Position numbers and translations under genes: made by a program
Notes under the pieces: generated by a model
The model's database searches: none
The model's input: only the letters and a program-made list of their open reading frames with translations
Told to the model about the DNA's origin: nothing
Shown: one piece after another, positions 7,142-17,199 of the stretch
How the letters are laid out: every line of letters begins with the position of its first letter
Numbering within the stretch: position 1 is the first letter of the stretch
Source: Rouxiella aceris
GTDB lineage: Bacteria > Pseudomonadota > Gammaproteobacteria > Enterobacterales > Enterobacteriaceae
Direction of reading: 5' to 3'
NCBI RefSeq assembly: GCF_012933545.1
Contig: NZ_JAADJU010000011.1
Span: 124,001-188,000 of the forward strand
Length of the DNA stretch: 64,000 nt

Positions 7142-8695
7142 ATGAGAGATATCGGAACCATGGGTGAAAACCTATTTAGTATGCTGTGCGCCAGCGCAGG
7201 TCTTGCTGCAAATCGTTCTGAAATTGATAGGAATGGGTGGGATTTTTTTGTTGAGTTTCCTTTGGAGATGCACAACTCTGCAAATCCTGACTCTCTAATG
7301 TCACCGATCGAATGTAAAGTACAAGTCAAATCAACAGATGGTAATTCTAAAAATAAACAAATCCCCATTTCAAATTTGATGCGATTAATAAAGACACCTG
7401 GGGCATCATTTTTATTCTTTGTAGAATACAATGGTTTTAATGATGCCCAGAATTTATACCTCGTCCATCTTGATGAAGATTTAATTAGTAAAATATTAAA
7501 AAGAACAAGAGAACTCAGTATAATTAACACCAATAATGCATTCAATAAAAACAAGATAACCATACCATATGACCATAAAAATATTATAGAGCCTAAGTCT
7601 GGGAGCGCATTAAAAAAACTCATAGAGAAATATTTACCTAATGGACAAGAAGAATATGTTAAGAAAAAGCAAAAATTTATTAATTCAGTTGGCTATGAAA
7701 ATGGAGGTTTCAGGATGGAGTTTATTGCAAGTAGCAACGAACAAATCCAAAGCTTAATTAATAGCTCATTAGGAATCAATTCGCCAACAAAGGTAAGCAA
7801 TGCATTAACTAAGAGAGTAAGATTTGGCATGGAAAATCCAGCTCCAGAGTTAAGTAGTCATAGTGCAATAATTAATTTTGAAAATGTAGCCCCATATTCC
7901 GAAGGAAGCATTATTATTAGGGAAGTGAAATACTCAAGTCCTATGCGATTCAAGTGCAAGTTATTTAATTCACCACTAAATAGTTTTATTAAAAAAGAAA
8001 ATATTAAGGTAAGGATTCTGGGCGATTTTTTTGACTTTTTAATCAGCTTATATACTGGTGAAGTGACCTGCAAATTTGAAATTAAAAATACAATGCAGAA
8101 TATTTATGACTTGTATCGTTCTATCAAATTGATTGAATTATTTACAAGCAAATCCACTGATATTACCATGCGCTTCGACTTCCCTAATTTCCCCAAAACA
8201 GAGTTTGAGGTTACCTGTGGAGGTGGGAGTTTTATTTATGAAAATGAAATGCATATGATTGATCACGTCATTAATATTGCCAACTATTTTAATATTGACA
8301 AAGAATTATCCATTTCACTACATGATATTCAACTGCATCAAAGTGAAATCAATAGCTTTCTAAAAATCATTGAAGCTGACGAGAGTAATCTAAGAGTAAA
8401 TTTTAGAACTGTACAATGTGAGATTAGTCCTGAGAAAGAGATCTGCTGTCTGTTTAATGCCTCTGTAATGCTTGGCGATTTTATTGTGTTAATTGTTTTT
8501 GTTGTAACAGGAATGGCTGAAAAAATGGCTGATGGTAGATATAATTTAAAAACATCCGAGAAAACTACTGAGAGAAAAATTATATTGACAAGGGATGATA
8601 AATTTTTTGAAATTGATTTGGATGTTGTTAAAGATGAAATAGCCAACAAATATATAAAACATGGCTATCTTGTTGTTGATTTGCAAGGAGAGTGA
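7142..8695 (+). CDS. Unrecognised protein with DUF4365-like (PD-(D/E)xK) N-terminus
   Basis: A 517-residue protein that I cannot assign by full length. The first 70 residues look like a DUF4365/restriction-endonuclease-like fold: Glu9 in MGENLFSML, Asp34 in DRNGWDFFVEF, then ECKVQVKST with Gln61-Val-Lys63, the QxK variant of the catalytic pair. The rest, about 190-500, alternates beta-rich and charged segments without a motif I know and has one hydrophobic stretch (FIVLIVFVVTG, near 450) too short to be a confident membrane helix. The gene is visibly AT-rich with AAA/ATT-type codons, unlike the core genes, so it was probably acquired. It stands alone between an IS element and an HNH-like gene. 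A nuclease-based defence role is inference. Confidence 0.6.
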   Translation: MRDIGTMGENLFSMLCASAGLAANRSEIDRNGWDFFVEFPLEMHNSANPDSLMSPIECKVQVKSTDGNSKNKQIPISNLMRLIKTPGASFLFFVEYNGFNDAQNLYLVHLDEDLISKILKRTRELSIINTNNAFNKNKITIPYDHKNIIEPKSGSALKKLIEKYLPNGQEEYVKKKQKFINSVGYENGGFRMEFIASSNEQIQSLINSSLGINSPTKVSNALTKRVRFGMENPAPELSSHSAIINFENVAPYSEGSIIIREVKYSSPMRFKCKLFNSPLNSFIKKENIKVRILGDFFDFLISLYTGEVTCKFEIKNTMQNIYDLYRSIKLIELFTSKSTDITMRFDFPNFPKTEFEVTCGGGSFIYENEMHMIDHVINIANYFNIDKELSISLHDIQLHQSEINSFLKIIEADESNLRVNFRTVQCEISPEKEICCLFNASVMLGDFIVLIVFVVTGMAEKMADGRYNLKTSEKTTERKIILTRDDKFFEIDLDVVKDEIANKYIKHGYLVVDLQGE

Positions 8696-8915
8696 TCCCC
8701 TTACAATAATTTATTAATTTGTATTAGCCACGACTTAATGGGGCGTGTTCATTAGTATGGCAAAATTAAAATATGTCGGCAAAACTCTGTGTCGATGCAC
8801 CACTGCGGTCGCAGAAATGCTGAGAGGCACTGTTCTTTTACGATATACCAGTGCCGCTTGGATATACTATAATTTCTTGCAACTTGAATAAAGAACCAAT
8901 TCCTTTTCTATATAT

Positions 8916-9725
8916 TTACTTTATTAATGGATAGCTTACACAAGTATGCCCACTACTTATAGCATACATCTGATCTCCTTTAAGGTTAACGAAGGGAAAT
9001 GTCGTATATTCATAATTTATTGCTGTCATATTAAAAATAAGGAATTCGTCTTTAAGCTTTAATTTTGTAGCGTGTGCGGGAAAAGTCCCTTCGCCTTTGA
9101 TAGTAACCATAAAACCGATTGGAAAAAAATGTAAAGCGCATATAAATGCCACATGACCTTCATTCATAAAAGATACACTTTGAGCTGAAATATGCATCCG
9201 GTGAGGATAAAACCAATAGTAGATATCATGCGTATCTTCAAAACTTGAGATTTTGCCTACCACATAACTTCTCAACGGTGTGTAGAATGGATTCTCGCCT
9301 AGCTGAACTTTACAATCTTCAACAGAGGTGGCCGATAAAATGTGGCCAATCATAGCTTTAGTAAAAGACACACTATCAAAAGGTATTCTGATGAATGGAT
9401 TCATCTGTGTTCCAGTCATGTATAGACCTAACTTACTTCTAAATACTTTCGTTACATCTTCGATTGATTTATCAAGTCCTCCTAAAACATCATTATTACA
9501 GGTGCTACAAATCGTCTTAAAAAAAGCACCATGTTGCGCATTTAATGGTTTTATCGGCTCACTTATATGAAAAAATTCATTAACTGTTTTTTGCAATACA
9601 GGGCCCAACGTTATGGCACACTTTGGTGGTACATGATCTTTAGTAAGTAACTCATAAGTACCACAGATGTTGCAATAACCATTGGTAATTCTATTATGCT
9701 TCAATCGTTCAGTAATTTTAGTCAT
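8916..9725 (-). CDS. HNH-like zinc-binding protein of unknown function
   Basis: A 269-residue protein. The N-terminus has CNIC (Cys18, Cys21), then TKDHVPPK (His31) and, after a spacer, CSTCNN (Cys73, Cys76, Asn78). This is the arrangement of a zinc-stabilised HNH/treble-clef nuclease domain with an insertion. The remaining 180 residues are beta-rich and unknown to me. It has no signal peptide or membrane helix. The coding sequence is AT-rich. It sits convergent to the DUF4365-like gene and upstream of an AbiTii gene on the same strand, separated by about 330 bases, so it probably has its own promoter. The C/H/N pattern is seen; nuclease activity and a defence role are inference. Confidence 0.6.
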   Translation of the reverse strand: MTKITERLKHNRITNGYCNICGTYELLTKDHVPPKCAITLGPVLQKTVNEFFHISEPIKPLNAQHGAFFKTICSTCNNDVLGGLDKSIEDVTKVFRSKLGLYMTGTQMNPFIRIPFDSVSFTKAMIGHILSATSVEDCKVQLGENPFYTPLRSYVVGKISSFEDTHDIYYWFYPHRMHISAQSVSFMNEGHVAFICALHFFPIGFMVTIKGEGTFPAHATKLKLKDEFLIFNMTAINYEYTTFPFVNLKGDQMYAISSGHTCVSYPLIK

Positions 9726-10058
9726 AAAAACCCCATATATATGAAAACTTACCGATACTCATAAATGCGGAATAACGATAAATATATTTCTTTATTAAGC
9801 GTATCGGTAGTTTTGGCATGTTATAGCAACATATTTGATAAGTAATCAACTACCACACTGGGTATACCGGTTATGCTCCATGTGCGTGATGTATAGGTTA
9901 ACGAAAAACATTGACATGCTTCCCGTCTATTAACTCACCGTTATTTTAATAATGCACAAATCAACTGCGACAACGACCTCGGGCAGTTGTGAGTGAGAAG
10001 CAAACGTTTGAAGCAATATGGAGCATGTGCCGTAAGGCAGTCTATAGCAGTAGGTCAC
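9726..10058. other. Intergenic between HNH-like and AbiTii genes
   Basis: No gene is seen in these 333 bases. A 9-base inverted repeat, TACCGATAC (9750-9758) and GTATCGGTA (9801-9809), straddles the presumed promoter of the HNH-like gene and could be an operator or the foot of a long hairpin. Confidence 0.4.
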
Positions 10059-10961
10059 TTAATTGAAGCCATAGTATTTTAATGCTGCCTCAGTAAGCAC
10101 TTTTGTTGCCACGGAAATACCGACATTCCAAGTTCCCTCCGCAGCTTTCTTCAAATTAGAAGCAACCCAATTCTTTGCTCCTTGCCCAAATGGTTCCTCT
10201 TTACTCGTAGGTTCTTCTGCTTCAACTATTTGGGCAAATTCAGTTGCATCCGTCTTAGGTATTCCCAAGGATTCTAAGTACTCAATAAGAGAACCTTTAT
10301 TACGCTCTTCAATAGTTACTGTAATGTTAGCGCCACCAGAAACAGCAGTGTTTACATTGCCATAAATAATTTGTTGTGATATTTTCCGTACAAAATCTGA
10401 ATTATATTTCTCAAATTTAGCAGTACCAAAAGTAATATGTGCTGCCGCAGGAATAGACTTTTCAAGCTCTAACGTAAGTTCTAATACTCTATTTCTTACA
10501 GCCTGCTGAATTTCAGAAAGAGACACTGGTGATATTCTTCCACAAATATCATTGCACGCGTACCCCTTATAAATATTCCCTTGTAATAGCAGAATCAGAG
10601 CTGAAGCATCTATTCTATCGGCTCTGTTTTTAACCAACCCATCAACTGTAGCTATACTTTCCCGTATTTTATAACTTGTCCACTTATCCCCAGCATACTT
10701 TTCAATAAGATATAGAGGTATTTGCGCATTCTGAATACTTGCGCCCAAAGGACCAAAGAAAGTGCCTCGATAGCTTACACCTATGATTCTATAATCAGGC
10801 AGTTCTGCCTCTTTGGGGTAGCCCTCAGATTCATGTTTAACCCACTCCTCTAGAACTTCACTTCCAAGTCTTGCAGCAAGCAGTCGAAGCTTTAACAAAA
10901 TCGACCCCAAATCGCCCCCTTCTTGAACCACTGATTCCTGAATCTGATGCAATAGTGACAT
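10059..10961 (-). CDS. AbiTii-domain protein (abortive-infection type)
   Basis: A 300-residue protein whose first 95 residues match the AbiTii pattern: a helical LLHQIQESVVQ, then LGSILLKLRLLAARLGS, EEWVKHESEGYP and ELPDYRIIGV. AbiTii is a Pfam domain found at the N-terminus of proteins in phage-defence islands; its biochemical action is not established. The middle, about 150-190, is helical. From about residue 205 there is a Gly/Val-rich segment (AVSGGANITVTIEERNKGSLIEYLESLGIP) also common in uncharacterised defence proteins, then a helical tail. No clear membrane helix is visible. The gene lies in the same island as the OLD nuclease and next to the dead integrase. Family assignment is from sequence pattern; antiphage function is inference. 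Confidence 0.7.
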   Translation of the reverse strand: MSLLHQIQESVVQEGGDLGSILLKLRLLAARLGSEVLEEWVKHESEGYPKEAELPDYRIIGVSYRGTFFGPLGASIQNAQIPLYLIEKYAGDKWTSYKIRESIATVDGLVKNRADRIDASALILLLQGNIYKGYACNDICGRISPVSLSEIQQAVRNRVLELTLELEKSIPAAAHITFGTAKFEKYNSDFVRKISQQIIYGNVNTAVSGGANITVTIEERNKGSLIEYLESLGIPKTDATEFAQIVEAEEPTSKEEPFGQGAKNWVASNLKKAAEGTWNVGISVATKVLTEAALKYYGFN

Positions 10962-11118
10962 TCTATTTCTCCATAAAAAGTCTATGCAGTACTACTGATT
11001 TTAACGCCACAATTATACGCGGATTTTTAATGAGGACTCTGTTCCCCATTTTAACGCATAGCGTTATTTGTAACATGTACTGTTGGCGCATTGCCGATTG
11101 TCAGATCAAGCATGAAGT

Positions 11119-12285
11119 TTATTTAAATAAAAAATCATTATACCACTGCAACATATCTCTACGTTTCTCAAGATATTGCGCATGATTATATGTCCCGCGA
11201 ATGCTGTTCTTATCAACATGAGCCAATTGCATCTCAATCCAAGCAGTGTCATACCCTTGCTCATGCAAAATCGTCGACATGGTATGCCGAAAACCATGCC
11301 CGGTAACTCTCCCGCTATAGCCAATACGTTTTATTGCCTGATTTATACTTGCTTCGCTCATAGGTTTACTTGGTTCATTTCTACCAGGAAATACATACTT
11401 AAAATTCCCCGTCATTGTTTGGATTTGTTTAACTAAATCTAGCGCTTGTTTAGACAAAGGTACAAGGTGGGAACGACGCATTTTCATCCTTTCTTTCGGA
11501 ATTTCCCAAATCGCTTGTTCAAAATCAAATTCTCGTCACTCGGCAGCACGTAACTCGATAGTTCTGACGCCTGTCAACATCAGTAATTTGGTCGCCAATA
11601 TCACTAATACGCTACCGCTGTAGGCATTCAAAGCGTTTAAAAAATCAGGCATTTCTTCTGCGGCAAGAAAAGGGAAATGTTTTGACTGATGGGCGCTAAG
11701 GGCTGTAGAAAGATCCGCTGCAGAGTTGTATTCCGCCCTACCGGTTGCGATAGCGTACCGAAACACTTCAGAACAACGCTGACGAACTTTGCGCATTTTC
11801 TCTAATGCACCACGAGCCTCTATCTTGCGAAGGACAGTAAGTAGTTCTAATGGTCTTATTTCGGCAATTGGTCTTTGGCCGACGTAGGGAAAAATGTCGT
11901 TGGTAAAAGCTTCCATAATGTCGTTTGCATAACCTACCGACCACCTGGCGCTCTTCATACCGTGCCATTCTCGAGCCAAAGTTTCAAAGGTATTCTCTAC
12001 CCCGATCTTTAGCGCTAATTTCTGTTCTTTACGCGCTTCACTCGGATTGATGCCATCTAATACCTGTTTTCTGGCGTCTTCTCTCTTTTTCCTGGCATCG
12101 GCCAAGGTTACTAAAGGATAAACACCAAATGAGATCATTTTAGGTTTGCCTGCAAACCTATAGCGAAACCGCCAGCTTTTGCTCCCGTTAGGCTCGATGA
12201 GAAGTGAAAGGCCAAGACCATCACTAAGCGTATAGGCCTTGTCTTCGATTTTTGCACGACGTATTTGTATGTCATTAAGACGCAT
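11119..12285 (-). pseudogene. P4-type tyrosine integrase inactivated by an in-frame TGA
   Basis: Reading from ATG 12285 (MRLNDIQIRRAK) there are 249 codons, then TGA at 11538-11536, then the same frame continues for 138 codons to TAA at 11119. The stop falls in RAAE*REFDFEQAIWEIP, where P4/IntS-type integrases have Trp, so a single TGG to TGA change explains it. The catalytic Arg (TGVRTIEL) lies before the stop; HGFRH, the late His (LAHVDKNSIRGTY) and the Tyr nucleophile (NHAQY) lie after it. A product ending at TGA would be inactive. The gene points away from tRNA-Thr, 162 bases from it, the usual layout for an island integrated at a tRNA 3' end. Confidence 0.9.
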
Positions 12286-12446
12286 GTGTATAGAATTTCC
12301 AGGACGAACAGAGTTACACACGCTCCTATACACTTTATTGATTGGATTCCACTGGACTATTTCGAACTAATACGGACGATGAAACAGAATAATCGATGAT
12401 TTATAATGATTTTTTTTACTTTCAGGGACGATTTAGGATAAGGCTA

Positions 12447-12522
12447 TGGTGCCGATAATAGGAGTCGAACCTACGACCTTCTCATTACGAATGAGCTGCT
12501 CTACCAACTGAGCTATATCGGC
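12447..12522 (-). tRNA. thrW: tRNA-Thr (CGU anticodon)
   Basis: The reverse complement folds as a tRNA: acceptor GCCGATA, D-arm GCTCAGTTGGTAGAGC, anticodon loop TTCGTAA (CGU), T-arm with GGTTCGACTCC and encoded CCA. It lies beside proA as thrW does in E. coli, where it is also a prophage attachment site (CP4-6). The adjacent integrase remnant implies the same use here, with the 3' half as the attachment core. No second copy of that core was found to the left. Confidence 0.95.
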
Positions 12523-12683
12523 GTTTAGGGTGGGAGACTACGGGGTGATAAATTATTGAAAAGTCATCGGCCAGTCAAGGGGTAAGCTCATCGTTTGCTG
12601 CTTTTGTCGGCAGCACGGGCAGTTTGTTATTAACCGGCTTTGCGTCAGGCGCGCCGCCGGTTATCAGACTGTTAACGCTTGGG

Positions 12684-13937
12684 TTATGGCCGCACCAAAT
12701 CGTCACCGTAGCCAATCCACTTGTAGGTGGTCAGCGCTTCCAGGCCCATCGGGCCGCGGGCGTGGAGTTTCTGTGTGCTAACCGCAACTTCTGCCCCCAG
12801 TCCAAACTGCCCGCCATCGGTAAACCGCGTACTGGCGTTAACATATACCGCCGAGGAATCGACTTCGTTAACAAAACGGTCGGCGCTGCTAATGGAACGG
12901 GTCAAAATAGCGTCTGAGTGTTCGGTGCCGTATTGGCGAATATGTGCCACGGCGGCATCGAGGTCAGCAACAATAGTCACGTTGAGATCCATCGACAGCC
13001 ATTCGTCCTGGTAATCTTCTTCCTTCACCGCCACAACGTTTGCCGGACCTTCTTTAAGATAAACCATCGCATCGTCGCTGGCATGCAGCGTCACGCCCGC
13101 CAGTTGCATTCTGGCGCTGAGTTGTGGCAAGAACTGACTGGCGATAGCCTCGTGAACCAGCAAGGTCTCCAGGCTGTTACAGGCGCTTGGACGTTGGATT
13201 TTGGCGCTTTCAATTACCGTCAGCGCTTTGTCAAAGTCGACGCTTTCATCAACAAAGGTATGACAGACGCCAATACCGCCGGTGATCACCGGGATAGTAG
13301 ACTGTTCGCGACACAGTTTATGCAGCGCTGCACCACCGCGAGGGATCAGCATGTCGATATATTTGTCGAGATGCAGCATCTCGGCCACCAGCGCACGATC
13401 CGGGCTTTGGATCGCCTGAACCGCCGCCGCAGGCAGGCCGCTCTGTTCCAGGGCTTTCTGGATAACGCTTACCGTCGCCAGGTTGGTATGGTGTGTTTCT
13501 TTGCCGCCACGCAAAATAGCGGCGTTGCCGGTTTTCAGGCACAGGCTGGCGACATCGATGGTGACATTGGGGCGAGCTTCATAAATCACGCCTACCACGC
13601 CGAGCGGTACACGGCGGCGATGCAATTTAAGACCGGAGTCCATTTGTGCGCCATCGATCACTTGTCCAACGGGATCGCTCAGGCGGCAGACGTCACGCAC
13701 ATCGTTGGCAATGGCACTTAAGCGTTCCGGCGTCAGCAGCAGGCGGTCAAGCAGCGACGCGCTCATGCCGCTTTCGCGGGCAGCGGCCATATCCAGTTCG
13801 TTAGCCTGAATAATGCTTTGGCTGTTGGCCTCAAGCATATCGGCGATCAGCATCAACGCCGCGTTTTTCTTTGCGGTGCTTAGGGTAGAAAGCTGGTAAG
13901 ACGCCTGTTTGGCGGCCTTGCCCATTTGCTGCAACAT
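12684..13937 (-). CDS. proA: Gamma-glutamyl phosphate reductase
   Basis: ProA reduces gamma-glutamyl phosphate to glutamate semialdehyde with NADPH, the second step of proline synthesis, in the cytoplasm. The 417-residue protein has the aldehyde-dehydrogenase-superfamily plan: [22 protein letters not shown] near residue 105, the catalytic-Cys segment [16 protein letters not shown], and [30 protein letters not shown] near the C-terminus. It ends YKWIGYGD as in E. coli. It lies 9 bases after proB on the same strand, so the two form the usual proBA operon; feedback control is exerted on ProB. Confidence 0.97.
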   Translation of the reverse strand: MLQQMGKAAKQASYQLSTLSTAKKNAALMLIADMLEANSQSIIQANELDMAAARESGMSASLLDRLLLTPERLSAIANDVRDVCRLSDPVGQVIDGAQMDSGLKLHRRRVPLGVVGVIYEARPNVTIDVASLCLKTGNAAILRGGKETHHTNLATVSVIQKALEQSGLPAAAVQAIQSPDRALVAEMLHLDKYIDMLIPRGGAALHKLCREQSTIPVITGGIGVCHTFVDESVDFDKALTVIESAKIQRPSACNSLETLLVHEAIASQFLPQLSARMQLAGVTLHASDDAMVYLKEGPANVVAVKEEDYQDEWLSMDLNVTIVADLDAAVAHIRQYGTEHSDAILTRSISSADRFVNEVDSSAVYVNASTRFTDGGQFGLGAEVAVSTQKLHARGPMGLEALTTYKWIGYGDDLVRP

Positions 13938-13946
13938 AATGACTCC

Positions 13947-15050
13947 TTAACTTACGATCATATCGTCGCGGTGCACGGCAACGGGACCGTATTCATATCC
14001 AAGAATGTCGCTGATCTGCTGAGAATGGTGTCCGGCAATCATGCGCATTGCATCACTATTATAGCGGCTTACGCCGTGGGCCAGATCGCGCCCGGAAAGG
14101 TTACGAATGCGGATCACTTCGCCACGCGAGAAGTCGCCTTTCACCTCGCGAATGCCTTTCGGCAGCAGTGAACTTCCGCGTTCGAGCATGGCGGCAACCG
14201 CACCATCATCAACAGTAACTTCACCCGCAGGGGGCGCACCAAAGATCCAGCGTTTACGGTTCTCCAGCGGTGTCTCCAGCGCGTGGAAACGTGTCCCCAC
14301 CGAGTTGCCGGCAATCACATCGGCGATCACGCCAGGCAGGCTGCCTGCGGCAATAATGGTATCAATACCGGCACGGCAGGCCACATCGGCCGCCTGCAGC
14401 TTGGTGGCCATGCCGCCGGTACCCAGACCGGAGACGCTGTCACCGGCAATTTCACGCAGGGCGTCGTCGATACCGGTAACTTCGCGGATCAGCTCGGCTT
14501 GCGGATTAGTACGCGGATCGGCAGTAAACAGGCCGGGCTGATCGGTCAGCAGCAGCAGTTTATCCGCACCGGCAAGAATAGCCGCCAGCGCAGAAAGATT
14601 GTCGTTATCGCCCACTTTAATCTCGGCAGTGGCCACGGCGTCATTTTCGTTTACCACCGGCACGATATGGTTATCGAGCAGCGCATTCATGGTGTCGCGG
14701 GCGTTAAGGAAGCGTTCGCGATCCTCCAGATCGGCGCGGGTCAGCAGCATTTGCCCGATATGGATACCGTAAATGGAAAATAGCTGTTCCCACAGTTGGA
14801 TCAAACGGCTTTGCCCTACCGCTGCCAGCAATTGCTTGGAGGCAATGGTCGCCGGGAGTTCGGGGTAGCCAAGGTGTTCACGCCCGGCGGCAATGGCACC
14901 GGAGGTGACGATAACAATACGATGCCCTGCCGCATGCTGCTGCGCACACTGACGCACCAGCTCAACAATATGGGCACGGTTAAGGCGGCGTGAGCCACCG
15001 GTGAGCACGCTGGTGCCCAGTTTTACAACCAATGTTTGGCTGCCACTCAT
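13947..15050 (-). CDS. proB: Glutamate 5-kinase
   Basis: ProB phosphorylates glutamate with ATP to start proline synthesis and is feedback-inhibited by proline. The 367-residue protein has an amino-acid-kinase domain ([19 protein letters not shown] at the start, [44 protein letters not shown]) and a C-terminal PUA domain from about residue 275. It is the promoter-proximal gene of proBA. The ATG at 15050 gives [12 protein letters not shown], matching the family N-terminus. No phoE gene, the E. coli neighbour, lies upstream. Confidence 0.97.
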   Translation of the reverse strand: MSGSQTLVVKLGTSVLTGGSRRLNRAHIVELVRQCAQQHAAGHRIVIVTSGAIAAGREHLGYPELPATIASKQLLAAVGQSRLIQLWEQLFSIYGIHIGQMLLTRADLEDRERFLNARDTMNALLDNHIVPVVNENDAVATAEIKVGDNDNLSALAAILAGADKLLLLTDQPGLFTADPRTNPQAELIREVTGIDDALREIAGDSVSGLGTGGMATKLQAADVACRAGIDTIIAAGSLPGVIADVIAGNSVGTRFHALETPLENRKRWIFGAPPAGEVTVDDGAVAAMLERGSSLLPKGIREVKGDFSRGEVIRIRNLSGRDLAHGVSRYNSDAMRMIAGHHSQQISDILGYEYGPVAVHRDDMIVS

Positions 15051-15256
15051 AATCTTTCTGCCGTTTTCTTTAAGTAAGGATCGAAAGGACGAAATATATC
15101 CGCCAAAGTTCAGCGACAGGCAACCCGCAACGCCATGGTCTCTGCATCATGAAAAAAGCCGGATAAGTCTCTTATGTTGTCTTTGTAACAGGAGAGAGGC
15201 GTTATGCCAACAGGCATAACGCGAAATAACAGCAGGATTGAGTAAAAGCTTAGCGA

Positions 15257-15658
15257 TCAGGCCGAAAGTTTGATCGGCTGTTTGTCAGAATCGTCTGCGG
15301 GTACCAGTTTAAGTTCCATTTCTGCAATCATGGCATGCAGATTTTTATAGAAACCTTGCAGAGTTGATTCCAGCTTCTCCATCACTTCAGCATTTTTAAT
15401 CGGTTGTGCCTTCCAGTTGCCTTCCTTGTCAAACAGGCCGTACTCGTAAACATAGGTAAAACGGTCACTCTCTGCTTGCAGCTCTATCCACCAACCCCAG
15501 AACTCACGCTTTTCCGGCGCAGGTTTTACGTTGACGCAAACTGCCAGACAATCGAAAAAGAAACGCTCATTCTCACATTTCGCTTCACGAATATAGGGCC
15601 CCAGGGTGCCGAAACGTTTCATTAGTCTGCTTTTAGGATGACCACTCGGTAACGTCAT
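15257..15658 (-). CDS. crl: Sigma-S-binding factor Crl
   Basis: Crl binds the stationary-phase sigma factor RpoS and promotes its assembly with core RNA polymerase. The 133-residue protein starts [16 protein letters not shown] and contains the conserved [34 protein letters not shown] and [16 protein letters not shown] blocks. A start at 15751 would add 31 unrelated residues; the ATG at 15658 is preferred because it has a perfect AGGAGG site 6 bases upstream and matches the family N-terminus. It lies on the same strand as frsA, as in E. coli. Confidence 0.93.
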   Translation of the reverse strand: MTLPSGHPKSRLMKRFGTLGPYIREAKCENERFFFDCLAVCVNVKPAPEKREFWGWWIELQAESDRFTYVYEYGLFDKEGNWKAQPIKNAEVMEKLESTLQGFYKNLHAMIAEMELKLVPADDSDKQPIKLSA

Positions 15659-15720
15659 GTACAACCTCCTTATGTAGACCAATATTTGTAGCAAACCGTC
15701 TAGAATTAGCAACCTTTTCG

Positions 15721-16968
15721 TTAGGACAACTTTAAGGAAATCCACTGACAAATATCTTTCAGCGCCCGGTCAAAGTTGGCATACAGCGGTGTGGAAGGAA
15801 TGGTAATCACCTTGCCATCCGCGCTGGAAGCCGCAATAAGCCTCGATTCTTCTTTCGGACTGAACGGATCCTGTTCCCAATAGCCGGAGAGCATTGGCGT
15901 GGGCGTTCTGCGACCCAGCAGCCCCTGCGTTTTCAGAGAATACCTATTAAGTTCAACTTTAAGCGCCGCGTCACTCGCCGAGTTCATCCCAATGCGGCTG
16001 GCCAGCACATCCATATACATATCGGGAATGCGTTGCTGACATTCGGCGTCGGTGAGCAACTGGTGGACGATAGGCCCCAGACAGGCCACGGCGCGGATTT
16101 TACGCGGCTCGAGATAAGCCAGGCGCACCGCTACATTGCCGCCAAAGCGAGCCCCAAACAGCGCGACACGGGTCCCGTCCACCCAGGGAATTTTATCCAA
16201 CTGAGTCAGCACCTGCTGGTGCAATACGCTGGTATCCTGCGTCAATTTACAGTGAGAAGAGAAGCCTACCGACGGCATATCAATGGTGATCATGGCAATA
16301 CCCAGCGGGGCGAGGTAGCTATGAAACAGGCGATGGTAGTCGCTTTGCAACGCATCCAGCCCGCCACATACCAGCACCGCCGGGAAAGGTGCTTGACCAA
16401 TATTTGGCAAATGGATAAAACCGCCAATAGGTTTGGTGCCTTCCACCGGCAAGGTAAACTCTTTCAGTCGATACGGGGAGTGCTGCGCCGCCTGTTCAAA
16501 CGCTTTATAGGCCAGGGTTTCCGACTGTTCGGCCAGGATATCGCCCTTAAGATGGGGGTAACCGGCAACGCTGTAGAAGTTGGCCGCTTTTAGCCAATAT
16601 TCGCTGGCCTTTTCAGCATCCTCCTGTTCCTGGGCTTTCTTCTGCCAAACCATGGCCTGATTTGACCATTCGTATACCCAGTTTCCACTGCGATAGCCCA
16701 CCACGGTATCAAGCAACTGCGGATCAGTATGCTCGGCGGTCGAAGCCGCAATCCGCGACAGTACTTCTTCTACTTCCAGCGGATCGATGCCACGCCATAG
16801 CCACATCAGCCGGTTAATAGTGCGATACCAGCAGGGATCCGTTTGACCTTCAAGGGCAGAATGGATCTCTGGCGAACTGTGGTTGTTAACACGATGGACC
16901 AGCGTAGAGGTTTCAGGATACTTAAATTTGGGTTTGAAGAGTTTTTCAGAAAGATTTGCAGGTGCCAT
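15721..16968 (-). CDS. frsA: Fermentation-respiration switch protein FrsA
   Basis: A 415-residue alpha/beta-hydrolase-fold protein (formerly YafA). In E. coli and Vibrio FrsA binds the unphosphorylated glucose PTS protein EIIA-Glc and shifts metabolism toward fermentation; the enzymatic activity is disputed. The core shows [27 protein letters not shown] and [21 protein letters not shown]. The last would be the nucleophile elbow but has Arg-Phe instead of the usual Gly-x-Ser, as in E. coli FrsA, so it may not be a classical hydrolase. It precedes crl on the same strand with its own promoter region at 16970-17040. Confidence 0.93.
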   Translation of the reverse strand: MAPANLSEKLFKPKFKYPETSTLVHRVNNHSSPEIHSALEGQTDPCWYRTINRLMWLWRGIDPLEVEEVLSRIAASTAEHTDPQLLDTVVGYRSGNWVYEWSNQAMVWQKKAQEQEDAEKASEYWLKAANFYSVAGYPHLKGDILAEQSETLAYKAFEQAAQHSPYRLKEFTLPVEGTKPIGGFIHLPNIGQAPFPAVLVCGGLDALQSDYHRLFHSYLAPLGIAMITIDMPSVGFSSHCKLTQDTSVLHQQVLTQLDKIPWVDGTRVALFGARFGGNVAVRLAYLEPRKIRAVACLGPIVHQLLTDAECQQRIPDMYMDVLASRIGMNSASDAALKVELNRYSLKTQGLLGRRTPTPMLSGYWEQDPFSPKEESRLIAASSADGKVITIPSTPLYANFDRALKDICQWISLKLS

Positions 16969-17117
16969 GTCAGTTAACCTTCCCTATGTGACAAGCAGGA
17001 TGATGCGGCCGCGCCGCTCAAGAGCTGAATTATAACAAAGTCTGTCAGGGGCGTATGCGGGGGTAAATCAAAAACGCGGGCATGGAGAGAGATAACATTG
17101 GTATGTTTATCGGAAAA

Positions 17118-17135
17118 CGCCCGGAAAACCGGGCG
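17118..17135 (-). terminator. Terminator of gpt
   Basis: A stem CGCCCGG/CCGGGCG with an AAAA loop (TTTT on the minus strand), followed on the minus strand by TTTTCC. It lies 65 bases after the gpt stop codon. Confidence 0.65.
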
Positions 17136-17199
17136 CTTATAAATGATGCGCAAAAGCCTTTCACCTGCAGGTTGCCTGCGGCGAAAATAGCCTGGCGAA

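Noticed and set aside
11176..11436. Frames on the plus strand opposite the integrase
   Set aside because: Antisense to the recognisable integrase C-terminal domain.
1..12446. Second attachment site (copy of the tRNA-Thr 3' end)
   Set aside because: No copy of the T-arm/acceptor sequence was found left of the integrase by eye; it may be outside the window.
12918..13721. Long plus-strand frame (267 codons) opposite proA
   Set aside because: It lies entirely antisense to proA, has no ribosome site or family motif, and results from GC-rich codon bias.
15721..16968. FrsA lacking the nucleophile Ser treated as novel
   Set aside because: The same elbow lacks the Ser in E. coli FrsA, so this is normal for the family.
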